The notes under the pieces were generated by a model. That model was not told where the DNA came from and ran no database searches. It worked only from the letters and a program-made list of their open reading frames with translations. The translations under genes were made by a program, and so were the position numbers. Below are positions 45,377 to 55,094 of a DNA stretch of 64,000 bases, one piece after another. The DNA is from Lingula anatina. Its lineage: Eukaryota; Brachiopoda; Lingulata; Lingulida; Lingulidae. The DNA lies in contig NW_019773526.1 of the NCBI RefSeq assembly GCF_001039355.2, forward strand, positions 244,548-308,547. The letters are read 5' to 3'. The number at the start of each line of letters is the position of its first letter. Within the stretch, counting starts at the first letter, position 1.

Positions 45377-47180
45377 CTGCAATGAAATATTGAGTTGCAA
45401 CAGTAAAGCAATAATGTTCTGAAATGGATTTTCTTGAAGTTCTCTGTGAATAGCCAAATCAACAATAGTTTGATTTAGTTGAAATTGACGAGTCTCTAAA
45501 TCATTTAGTCTACATTTTATCCTTTCTTCTTTTATTAGAACTCAAAAGCAATATCTAAACCGTGCAACGTAACCATAAGATCATTCATAAGAAGGACAAA
45601 TCACAAATTCAACGAAAAAAGAAAAAAGGTGTAACACTGACCTGCATAGCAGTAAAATAAAAAAAAAAGAATAAAAAAAACGACAATTAAAAATCTGCAA
45701 AACTAAGCAAACAATGTCCAAAAGTACCAACTTTCAAAAATGTCATCACTTAAAGCTAGCCGCTTGCGTTCAATTTCGCTCTTGAGTTTGCGGATTTCTT
45801 CTTCTGTTAGAGAGATATACCTGCCCGTCTCTTTTATCTCTCTTTGAAGTTGTTCCAAATGTCGGCGTTCTTGCGTCAAGATTTTCTTCACTTTTCTAAA
45901 AGAATAAAAGCGGATTTTCAAGCTGTTTATCCTGTTATGTTTTATTTCAAAGTCAACATAAATCTGGTATGAGAGTTACGCATTTTTTTCTTATTTCTTT
46001 TAACTTATTTCTCAAACCCCTCCGACATTGATTACATTTTTTGCCCCCCCCCCCCCTCCTCCTACCCCCAGCCCTCAAAAAAATTGTATTGCTTCGATTT
46101 GGTTCAATTAAAACCATAATTAAGCCCGTTGCATATCTCCAACTGAAATAGGGCCTAATTAACGACAATGACATGTAGGCCTACTTACATTTTCCGTTTC
46201 AAAAAGTTGTCCAGTTTGGATTGGTACCACGAGGTCATCTCGTTCAGATAGGGGCATCTCTTGACATTGCGCATAATTTCTCTGATTTCATAAGAATAAG
46301 GAACTTCGTGGTAGGCGGATAGTTCGATATATTCTGGATACGGTGGTATTGGTGGCGCTTGCGGAGGGGAGTTACGTAGTTTATTTGTGAAGAGTGTGTC
46401 ACGTCTCTTTTCCCTAACGCCTTGCATTGGGGGATACTCGTTTGTGTCGTAGATCTAAAAATGTGGGAATATTGATCTGACTTGAAGAGAAAGAATTACA
46501 AACAGCCATATCTAGGCCTCGTCATGACTTTTGTCTTTATTCTTTAATAATGTCATCATGTAGTCTATGTGTTTCTGCAAGTAAGTAGGCCTATTAACAC
46601 TTGTTCTGCATTCAAACTGTAGCCTATGGCAGAGCCCTAAGTAGGCAGGAGAATCTTTGAGGCGGAAGGGGAAGCAGCGGTTAAATGTCCACAATACATG
46701 AACTTTGAAAAAATTTGTGATAGAAAAAGGATAAATGAGGCCTACTCTATCCAGACCCCAATTAAGATAAGAAAAAAGATAAATAAATAAATGAACTGAT
46801 CATTGAATTAATCTTTTAACTGATTTAAGATAACTTAATTGATTTTAAATAACTTTATAAATTTTAATTAATTAATTAATCAGATAAAAATAATGTTGAA
46901 ATGGTGAGTCTTTACCTGGGACCCATCAATCATTTCCCTAAACGTTAGTGTTCAAATTAAGATATAAATAATTTCAGCTCACCTCCAGATCTTGCATGCA
47001 CACCTTACATGAACATATTGTGTCGGCATCAAAAGATGGAGTTTCGATCAGCTCTTTAAATCTCACATTGTTGCCTTCCAGTTTTTCAAGTTCTTCACGA
47101 AGGGATAAGCGTTCTCCCGGCAAAATCTGCACCCTATCACGCCTCCTGCATCTGTCGCGAAAGTAGCGCAAAAGACTCAT
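45057..47180 (-). CDS. Unrecognised coiled-coil protein, 315 residues, four exons
   Basis: Four minus-strand exons join in phase (66 codons, 266 nt, 164 nt, 320 nt to TAA at 45057-45059) for 315 residues. The N-terminal exon has a short Cys cluster, CSCKVCMQDLE (C-x-C-x2-C, about 56-66). The middle has a Pro/Tyr segment (SPPQAPPIPPYPEYIELSAY). About 140-300 is charged and heptad-like (LEQLQREIKETGRY, EEEIRKLKSEIERKR), predicting a long coiled coil, and the tail is Lys/Asn-rich. There is no signal peptide or membrane segment. I do not recognise the family. The gene is divergent to a CatSper subunit with only 213 bases between start codons and convergent to the RhoGEF. A ciliary or sperm structural role is only an inference from that neighbour. 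Confidence 0.8.
45732..45895 (-). CDS. Coiled-coil gene exon 3
   Basis: Acceptor TTCTTTTAG|AAAA; donor GAAA|GTTGGT, a weak GT site chosen because it gives the phase the next exon needs. A nearby GTACTT donor would leave the wrong phase. Confidence 0.72.
46189..46454 (-). CDS. Coiled-coil gene exon 2
   Basis: Acceptor ATTTTTAG|ATCT, donor AAAAT|GTAAGT; phase 0 to 2. Encodes the Pro/Tyr-rich segment and WYQSKLDNFLKRK. Confidence 0.82.
46983..47180 (-). CDS. Coiled-coil gene exon 1
   Basis: ATG at 47178-47180, donor CTGGAG|GTGAGC; 66 codons, phase 0. This ATG is chosen because the frame upstream is not open in phase. A 64-codon upstream frame from 47371 ends at a TGA that overlaps this ATG (ATGA). 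Confidence 0.78.
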
Positions 47181-47393
47181 AACATAAAAACAATATAGTT
47201 TTCAATAATAAAGGGAAAAATCATAAACAAAAATAGACAAACAGAAAAAATGGCTGTAACAAAAACCGCGTGCCTCCCGAAAAAATTTGAAAACTGCTTT
47301 GTTGACGTCATACCCTCGATTTGAAAATTACCCAGCATGCATTGGACTTTTCTCGTGAGAGTAGGCGCCATTTTCGCGTGATTGGAAAGGACA
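47181..47393. promoter_or_regulatory. Compact bidirectional promoter
   Basis: The 213 bases between the two divergent start codons have no TATA box near either start. They contain a perfect CRE, TGACGTCA (47303-47310), a ZNF143/Staf-like site TACCCAGCATGCATTG (47329-47344) and a YY1-like AAAATGGCG on the minus strand (47365-47374). This motif set is typical of TATA-less bidirectional promoters in animals. Factor binding is inferred from motif match only. Confidence 0.6.
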
Positions 47394-47500
47394 ATGATGA
47401 TGTTCGAAGTTTTGCCACTTTTCTTCTCATATTTGTGTTTATTTACGGCTTCCGCAGAACATGCCGAACCAGAATCTGTCCCCGATCTTGTGTGTGAAAG
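47394..47500 (+). CDS. CATSPERD: CatSper-like exon 1 (signal peptide)
   Basis: Three tandem ATG codons (47394, 47397, 47400), hydrophobic core, Ala-rich cleavage region (TASA); donor GAAAG|GTTAGA, phase 2. Confidence 0.72.
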
Positions 47501-50500
47501 GTTAGATATTCTGTTCCATGATTATATGTCATAAAAATTCTGTTTTGCATTATATGCTGGGGCAGTAACCAGCCTAGACTCATGCTTCATTGGGGTCTGT
47601 CACTGCCATCACAGTAAATACGATGAGGATGTACTTTGCGGCTGACTCTTTCACTTACCTTTAATGTGAAAGTTCTTAGTTCATTTTTTTAAAAGTTTTA
47701 TGCACATTATTGTATGAATTGATTTAACAAGCAAGACACCATGAAAATTTATGTTGAGAATCAACAAATGAAGTCAGTACATTAACGTCTTTATTTGTAA
47801 AAATAAAATGTTTACGATCTTTGACTTAAATATAGCCTTATTGTTTTCATTTCAATTTCGCTGATACAAAAGCAATCATGTCAATCATAATTTGAAAAAT
47901 ATATTGGTCATGCTAAATTATTCTATAATTTGTAAATTGTCCATTTGTTAACAAACAGGATGCAGTCCCGAACTCTAGAAACCCCAACACCCAAGATTGA
48001 GAGACTGCCGATACTAGAGACACAACTACCAAGTGGAGAGGTATTAAGTTATACAAATAACACGATTTCTTTTATGTGATTGTTATTACACATTATAATT
48101 TATAAAACATATAATTGTTTTCAGCAAATAGGTAAAAGTTCATTTGCCAATGGCTGTAGATGATAATATTGACCATTTTCAGTTTCCCTGAAACTGTGTG
48201 ATCCGTGTGATTAGAATAAGGCCGAAATGTAGTTACTGTACTTCCATTTCATACTCAGTACATTTTAACTTCTGTAGCATCATACCAACTCGGGGGAAAC
48301 GAAATTTTCATGGGAGTTTTGGCCTGAGTCATTGAAAGTAATACAGCAATTAAAATATGTCATGTGATATAACTGAAAGCTCTTGTGATTTAATACTGTA
48401 TTTAATGAATATTAATGTTATAATTAATTAGTTGAGGATGTCAGTGTTATTGATAGTATATATGGTATACTATAGACTTGTTTTCTCCTATAGGTGCTGC
48501 TGCTATGGAATCGCACTCACCCAGTTTTGCTGCAGCACAACTGCTTGAAACAAGTGGCACTATATGCAAGGTGAACTGTTTGTTTCAGTTTTTGGTATAA
48601 GGTATTGTAAATAATGTAAAATTTTGACAGAATAGCTTAGGAAAATACTTGACAGGGTTCTCCCCAGGCCTTTATAGCGTATCGGCAGCGATACGCACTT
48701 CTTTTTGCCGATACGTTCCTTTTTTTGCTGACACGTTTCTTTAAGGTAAAAAAATTCAGTTCCGTGAAGTTACAGGGTTGGCTGTCCGACGGACAGGTCA
48801 TGATTTATGAGAAATTTGGAGCAAAAATCTTTTTAAAAATCATTTTTGATGCATACTAACGTCTTTTTCTCTTCCTAGATGGTTGTGAAAAGAGTGACCT
48901 ACTTTTGGCACAAAACACATTAATGCAGTCGCAAAATGAATTGTGAACAAACTTACCGCCAAATTATGAAAGTGAACACCCTCCAGAACTTCACAAAACA
49001 AAATTTATTCACATAACAGGCTCACTACTGAATATTTATTTGGTTAAAAATCTTCGTGCTCTGGAGATAAAGACCGTTCCAAAAACAGAAACTACACAAG
49101 TACTGTGCAGGGTACAACAGCCAGATTGATCTGGATGAACTAGATATATCTAGTTCGTTGTCAAGGCAACATACTGCCTGTCAATTAAATACGTTGTATG
49201 CTATCTACTTACTATAGAACGTGAAATCTTTGGGACTGAAGATCTTGTTGAAATATTGTTTATTTGCCAAAATAAAACATGAAATTTTGTATGATGTTTT
49301 CTATAATGACTTTAGCATCACCTAGCTTATTTACAGTTAAAAATTTAGTGCTGNCCCCCCCACCCCCCCCCCCCCCCCCCCCCCCCTTTGTACCTCGCTT
49401 CGCAAGCCTCGGTACTCTCGTGAAAAAAAATAAGGTCTATTTTTAATTTCTGGGGAGAACCCTGCTTGAATACACAGTAAGTTTAATTGCAGATAAGATT
49501 TTGGCAGATTATGTGCATATAGTGAAAATATTTTGCGTCCACTGTTAAAATGATTTTTTTATTATTTTTTAAAAAATAAAATTAGTTAAAAATTGTTTGT
49601 CTGTGTCTATATCCAAAAAAACGATGTTGAACATGAAACCTAAAACTTCTTTTATCCTACTAGTACTCTTTTTGATAACACAAGACTAAAGGGATGATTA
49701 CTCTTTGCATGCGACAGATTTCACAATGAATACATTGTAAACAACTCATAGAAATATATTCTATTTTACCACAAAAACTGCAGTTATAGCAATTATTCTT
49801 AAATCTGTGCTTTTCATCAGACCATGTGACCTCCTTAGATGGCTAAACAAGATGTAATAATCTCTTAGGAGATTATCTCTTAGGAGATAATAATCTCTTA
49901 GGAGATTATTACAAAAAAAAAAACTTTGAATGTAGTAATGGATTCATTAACTAAGTATGGGAAAATTGTCGTTTACCTTAGGAAAATACATTTTTTGGCC
50001 TAAATGAACAGTTGCTATCCTTTTAATTATATTCTTTATACTAAACTTTTTTGTATATATTACCATTTTCAAATTTCTCCAGATACAAAATTTATGTGAC
50101 TCAAGATCTGTTTAGCAGTCCTGCACAGCCGCTAAGTATTAACCAAGCTTTGATTGGTGAAACTGTTGCCATAGTTACAGATGCGACCTTCACCTCCCAC
50201 CACCTGCTCCTGGCAATCAATGGACGGCCATTTATCTACAATTGGACGTTAAAAAATTTCAGTACAGCTGAACTGAATGGTAATTTCAAATCTTCTTATC
50301 ATTATTATTTAAAAATTAACTTGGTTTTAATTAAATTGAAAATTGTTACCGAAATACAGTAACATTTTTTTAGTTTTAATAAATGATTTGAAGTAACTTG
50401 TTAAGATTAAACTTACAGGAAGACAGTAAAAATATGATACAAAGATGCATCTGACCTGAAATCATTTTTATTTGATAGTTACTTTTGGAAATTCTACACT

Positions 50501-51060
50501 AGTGACAGGAAGTGGGGTCATGTTGACAAATTTGGCAGCATTTCCTTGTTGCGATGCTGTCAGCCTTTGGTGTAAGAGGATGAACATGGTGGCTCTAGGA
50601 TATAATGCTAATTCGGCAACACTGGAGTTTGCAAGGTCACTGGATGAGGGTCGTTCTTTCCACATGACTAGATTTGAAGGGGAGCATCAGGTGCTGCATG
50701 GTTGAGTCTGGGTGTATGAATGTGAACCTTTTTTTTTGCTCTGATTTATTTATTTGCATAAACTATAGGATAGAATTGTAACTGATAAAGAATTATAATT
50801 CAAGAAAAATTATGCCGAAATATATCTAAGTTTTTATGTCTGGAATGTCATATTCTAGCTGCTTTTGAATTAAATATTGCTATCAAAAAGTGATATTTTG
50901 TTTAAAATCGTTATTATTTTTTTAACAGCTTGACTTGTATCTTTTAAAAGATATTTAAGAACATGTTATTGTGGAATGATTTCAGGGACCATTGTATGGG
51001 CTGACCGTCATCAACTCTTTTTCGTCAGTTGTGGGACTGATAAAACTGAATGACACTGTA
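47394..51060 (+). CDS. CATSPERD: CatSper auxiliary subunit, delta-like; N-terminal part only
   Basis: Six exons join in phase into 250 codons. An N-terminal signal sequence (FEVLPLFFSYLCLFTASA) leads into an extracellular beta-propeller-like region. The pattern resembles the start of CatSper delta: a conserved Cys (HNCLKQVALYA), a TxDxTFTSHHLLLAINGRPFIYNW strand pair, then FPCCDAVSLWC and a DEGRSFHMTRF blade. CatSper delta sits in the sperm flagellar Ca2+ channel complex and normally has about 800 residues ending in a transmembrane segment. Here nothing after residue 250 can be found before ZDHHC4 starts at 54984; exon 6 ends at a good donor (GTA|GTAAGT). The remainder is probably lost in or near the assembly gap, or the gene is truncated. 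CatSper epsilon is the main alternative. Confidence 0.68.
47959..48040 (+). CDS. CATSPERD: CatSper-like exon 2
   Basis: Acceptor ACAAACAG|GATG, donor GGAGAG|GTATTA; phase 2 to 0. Encodes a short Pro/Thr-rich linker. Confidence 0.7.
48494..48570 (+). CDS. CATSPERD: CatSper-like exon 3
   Basis: Acceptor CTCCTATAG|GTGC, donor GCAAG|GTGAAC; phase 0 to 2. Encodes WNRTHPVLLQHNCLKQVALY with a likely N-glycosylation site (NRT). Confidence 0.78.
48653..49464. mobile_element. 812-bp non-autonomous DNA transposon in a CatSper intron
   Basis: A perfect 15-bp terminal inverted repeat (CAGGGTTCTCCCCAG at both ends) flanked on each side by CTTGA, a 5-bp apparent target duplication (48648-48652, 49465-49469). 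The interior has small hairpins (GCGTATCGGCAGCGATACGC near 48678; GTACCTCGC...CCTCGGTAC near 49390), a C-rich tract with one undetermined base (49354), and no transposase. The CAGGG terminus resembles hAT-type ends, but those normally make 8-bp duplications, so the superfamily is open. Confidence 0.85.
49853..49910. repeat. Near-palindromic triple repeat
   Basis: Three copies of ATCTCTTAGGAGAT with alternating TA-rich spacers make an almost perfect 58-bp palindrome (GTAATAATCTC...GATTATTAC). Capable of a cruciform or RNA hairpin. Confidence 0.8.
50083..50279 (+). CDS. CATSPERD: CatSper-like exon 4
   Basis: Acceptor TTCTCCAG|ATAC, donor GAATG|GTAATT; phase 2 to 1. Encodes YKIYVTQDLFSSPAQP and DATFTSHHLLLAINGRPFIY. 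Confidence 0.82.
50479..50690 (+). CDS. CATSPERD: CatSper-like exon 5
   Basis: Acceptor TTTGATAG|TTAC, donor CATCAG|GTGCTG; phase 1 to 0. Encodes FPCCDAVSLWCKRMNMVALG with the Cys pair plus a third Cys, and the SLDEGRSFHMTRF blade motif. Confidence 0.82.
50986..51060 (+). CDS. CATSPERD: CatSper-like exon 6 (last one found)
   Basis: Acceptor GATTTCAG|GGAC, donor ACTGTA|GTAAGT; phase 0 to 0. Encodes LYGLTVINSFSSVVGLIKL. The strong donor predicts further exons that are not in the window. Confidence 0.76.
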
Positions 51061-52008
51061 GTAAGTATAGACATTGCTGTACACAGAGCTCAGTCACAAC
51101 AAAAGACTTAAGTAATAACTATTTTTTCCCAAATCAATATTTGTATGATGCTGAAACAACTCCAAGGAAGAACTTGACTGCAACAACTAACTTTATTTCT
51201 AAGTGTGCAGATATAAATACATTGTGTGTCTACTGATCAGAGGGATCACTGTCAAGTGTGTTTATACTACGTACATTAGTGAGAGTGCTATTTAATGATA
51301 ATTGATGACAGAGGGTTGGGGTTACTATAAGCTTGACCGATAGTGTTAAGAACCACAACATCCCCTTCTTCCTTTAGAAAAGATAATCGGTGCTAAATCA
51401 AGGTTGATAGTGTTGACACAGAATAAATGTCTTTTTGATTTCTTGAGTAATACCTTGTGCAAGAGAAGTCTCACAGGTGAAGCATGTAGTTTAAGTGAGT
51501 AAAATAAAGTAAATACAGTGATAAATANAACATCAGCATTTTCTGACCAAACTTTCAAATAAGAGGAAACACGCGCTGCAATAAATCATTAAACAATAAG
51601 ACTGATTTTTAAAGAAGTAAGACTGATCAAGGATGAGAACAAAGACAAATTGTTTAAGTTTTAAATCGTGCCGTTGAAGCTAAATAGTAGGCCTATAGGC
51701 CTATTATCTACAAATCAGCGGATCTACAATAAACAACAACAAAAATATGATAATAATCAAATACTTTATTAAAACCTAATTTTCCATGAAAGTTATTCAC
51801 AGTGGGTAGAGGATTAAAACAGTCTGATTAGAATATATTTTCAGCACACAAACAGCTGGCACATGCATTGTTTGCAATATACCAGTCTGTTGCACAAAGT
51901 TGAACTCTCTTGTGCACACTTGTAATGAATCTCCGTTTCTGTTATGCCTTTAAGTGGAAGTTTTAGACCAACGTCAACAGCATATCCCAAAATTCTGCAG
52001 TATTTATA

Positions 52009-52530
52009 AAATTAATTCATTGCATTTAAGCTTTATCTGACAGAATTTAGTCACCAATAACTTATAAACTTGAAGCGGCTGCCATTTCTCTGTCTGTGTG
52101 TCTGCACATCCGTTTCTCCATTTTCATTCATAAAATGAAAATCAGAAAAACGAACGGACTTCCGTTTTTCTATTTGATTCGGAAATTGAATAATGAACAC
52201 TTTTTAAAGCTGTCATTTCCTCAAAGACAGGAATATAAGGGCATTTTATGATTTATTTCACCTGTTAAACATTAGAAAAAACGAAAACGGTCGATATTTA
52301 TATTTTCTACCGCATCGGGGATCTGTCGATATTGTATTTTGCATTTTATAGTAAAATATAAAAAACGAGGGCAATTTCCGTTTTTCCATTTTTCATTTTA
52401 AATGGAAAAACGAAAACTGAGTTTCATTTTCCATTACATTTTGGCCATTTCTATAAAATGAAAATGAAAAACGGCCGTTTTTTCATTTTCTGACGAAATG
52501 GAAATCACTTTGCCCCCCCATACACGGACC
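52009..52530. repeat. Duplicated 522-bp block, left copy
   Basis: Identical to 53868-54389 apart from about four substitutions and no indels. The block is built from many TTTTCATTTT/AAAATGAAAA and CCGTTTTTC/GAAAAACGG words that pair with each other. It ends TACACGGACC, after which the two copies diverge. Confidence 0.9.
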
Positions 52531-53357
52531 ATTACTATTTATACATTAAATTCTATATCTGCTGTTAAACAAAGACGGTCAGCGTTAATGCTTTTCATTT
52601 AATGATGAATACGAATAAGAACAAAAAAAGAAAAATGAAAATGATTCAATGCAGCGATGGAGGCGCTATGAACGACCGAGTTGTAAACATCAGGGCAAAA
52701 TAGCTTTCTGTCGGCTAAATACAGAAACTAAATGAAGTACCTTAAGCATCAGGGTGACACTGCGACAGGATACGTCCTTTGTTCAACATCAAAGTCTATT
52801 ATAATGTACAGGATATCGCAGACATCTTGGCTACAATCTAAATCAAGATTGTATGTGACAGAAATAAAATGCATTAATAAAAATAACTTCTTGAATTTCG
52901 ACCAACTGCCAAATCAACCATTCTCAACAAAATTCATTTGGTTGCATTATGATATGTATATTTTATTAAAAACGATTCCCATTTTTAGGATCAATCTTGA
53001 CCTCAGAAGCAAACAATATGTCTGCGCCCACATACTGTGACAGATCTTACTTCGTTCTGTGAGACCGACTCTTTGATCGCTCCCATACCGTAAATTCACT
53101 CTTTGCTATGAGCAGAGCATCGGAATAATTTTCTACTTAGTATTGTCATTAATAGTGAACCATCTTTGATGCCTTGTTCCTTGCAACCAAAGCCTAGGTC
53201 GATTGGTCCCATTTTGTTCAACACAAATTTTTCACTTAAGATGATTGCAGTGCACATGCACTGAAGTGAAAGCAAGGTGAGGGGCTAGTGTGACCACATG
53301 CACGCTGTTGCTGAGATGATATGATATGACATGCAGGTCACTTCCAGTTTCACTTTC

Positions 53358-53359
<2 letters not shown>

Positions 53360-53388
<29 letters not shown>
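53360..53388. repeat. Poly-T tract
   Basis: Run of 29 T. Confidence 0.95.
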
Positions 53389-53391
<3 letters not shown>

Positions 53392-53806
53392 TATGACCTT
53401 TTTTGCTTTTTAATAATAGCACTGACTCCCCCTATCTGTGTGCGCTCTGTGTTTAAATTCCCCACATGTACTTTTAGCATCTTGTTTACAGTTACTGTAC
53501 ACTGCAGTTGTCAAGAAAAAAAAACTTGACACAGACTGTGGAATATTTGCGGGTGTCTCAATAATCTGAAGGTTCATTGGTCCGAAGTTTCTTAGGTCAA
53601 AAAAATGATATGCACCCATCTCTGATGAACTTTACTTTATCACCAGTACATTGTACACTTTATTCATTCGGACTATTGAACCTTTGGACTATTCTACAGC
53701 CCCGAGTATTTTACACTCCTGGCGAAAATTTCAATTTTTTAAAATTAAAACTATTTTACCATTTTAATAGAACAGGAACTGACTAACTGTTTAATCTTTC
53801 TTTTTT

Positions 53807-53867
53807 NNNNNNNNNNNNNNNNNNNNNNNNNNNNNNNNNNNNNNNNNNNNNNNNNNNNNNNNNNNNN
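53807..53867. other. Assembly gap
   Basis: A run of 61 undetermined bases. Its true length is unknown, and it is followed at once by the second copy of the 522-bp block. Confidence 1.
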
Positions 53868-54389
53868 AAATTAATTCATTGCATTTAAGCTTTATCTGAC
53901 AGAATTTAGTCACCAATAACTTATAAACTTGAAGCGGCTGCCATTTCTCTGTCTATGTGTCTGCACGTCCGTTTCTCCATTTTCATTCATAAAATGAAAA
54001 TCAGAAAAACGAACGGACTTCCGTTTTTCTATTTGATTCGGAAATTGAATAATGAACACTTTTTAAAGCTGTCATTTCCTCAAAGACAGGAATATAAGGG
54101 CATTTTATGATTTATTTCACCTGTTAAACATTAGAAAAAACGAAAACGGTAGATATTTATATTTTCTACCGCATCGGGGATCTGTCGATATTGTATTTTG
54201 CATTTTATAGTAAAATATAAAAAACGAGGGCAATTTCCGTTTTTTCATTTTTCATTTTAAATGGAAAAACGAAAACTGAGTTTCATTTTCCATTACATTT
54301 TGGCCATTTCTATAAAATGAAAATGAAAAACGGCCGTTTTTTCATTTTCTGACGAAATGGAAATCACTTTGCCCCCCCATACACGGACC
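53868..54389. repeat. Duplicated 522-bp block, right copy
   Basis: About 99% identical and colinear with 52009-52530 (offset 1859). The left edge is set by the gap and the right edge by ACGGACC. Either a young repeat family or an assembly duplication at the gap. Confidence 0.9.
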
Positions 54390-54876
54390 CTATTACCATA
54401 CAATACTACATATGTCCTAAGGGATAGATAGAAAAAAACCATATAACGCTGATCGAGTCGGATAAATAAAAATATAAATAAATATAATCTGATATTCAAA
54501 ATCAATATCAGTCCCTAATTTCAGATATTGTCTGTCATATCATCGTAAATCATACAGGTTACAATTCCTGTCTAGTGCATGCTTGAACGACATTTCAGGT
54601 TTAAAGCTACCTGTATTTCATTTGCGCTGTGTTATTGATCGTATTTCATCGACCCCATTACAAATACTGTCAGCTCAAAGATTATATCACCAAACCTGTA
54701 AAAAACAGTACAAATTTCACCACATACCTGTTTCTGGAAATTCCCTGAATTACAAATAATCCAACGCATCTGCTTGTGTTTCCATTTTCGCCATTGATGT
54801 TGAGAAAATACAACGTTTTTGCCTACACCTCACACATAAAGACTTCAAAGTGCGCGTGCAAATGTTGTTATTGGCA

Positions 54877-54885
54877 TCACGTGAC
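54877..54885. promoter_or_regulatory. E-box upstream of ZDHHC4
   Basis: TCACGTGAC, the palindromic USF/TFE-type E-box, about 100 bases before the ZDHHC4 start codon. No TATA box is obvious. Confidence 0.4.
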
Positions 54886-54983
54886 TTCCAATGATAGGTG
54901 AGTACCTGTTGCCGATAACGTCGTGTCACATCCCCAGAACATGTACTCTCATCAAGAGAGGGTGGGAGCAGGCAAAGATAAAA

Positions 54984-55094
54984 ATGGAATTTTTGGTTTT
55001 ATTTGGCGGATATATAGTAGTGTTTTCCATTGTAGCCTCTGTCTGTCTCTGTTACATCCAGGCGGTGGATAAATTGTTGGCACGAACTACAGAG
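54984..55094 (+). CDS. ZDHHC4: ZDHHC4 exon 1
   Basis: Start ATG to donor ACAGAG|GTACTT, phase 0. Encodes TM1. Confidence 0.92.

Larger units (their letters stand above)
51061..53806. other. No exon seen; repeat-rich stretch before an assembly gap
   Basis: No continuation of the CatSper-like frame could be found. The stretch holds an undetermined base at 51528, a duplicated AT-rich block (52009-52530), TAGGCCTATAGGCCTA at about 51688 and a T29 tract at 53360-53388. Confidence 0.5.

Noticed and set aside
52732-53040. 102-codon plus frame after the CatSper-like exons
   Set aside because: Checked as a possible CatSper continuation, but it lacks beta-propeller motifs and has no suitable acceptor-donor pair.
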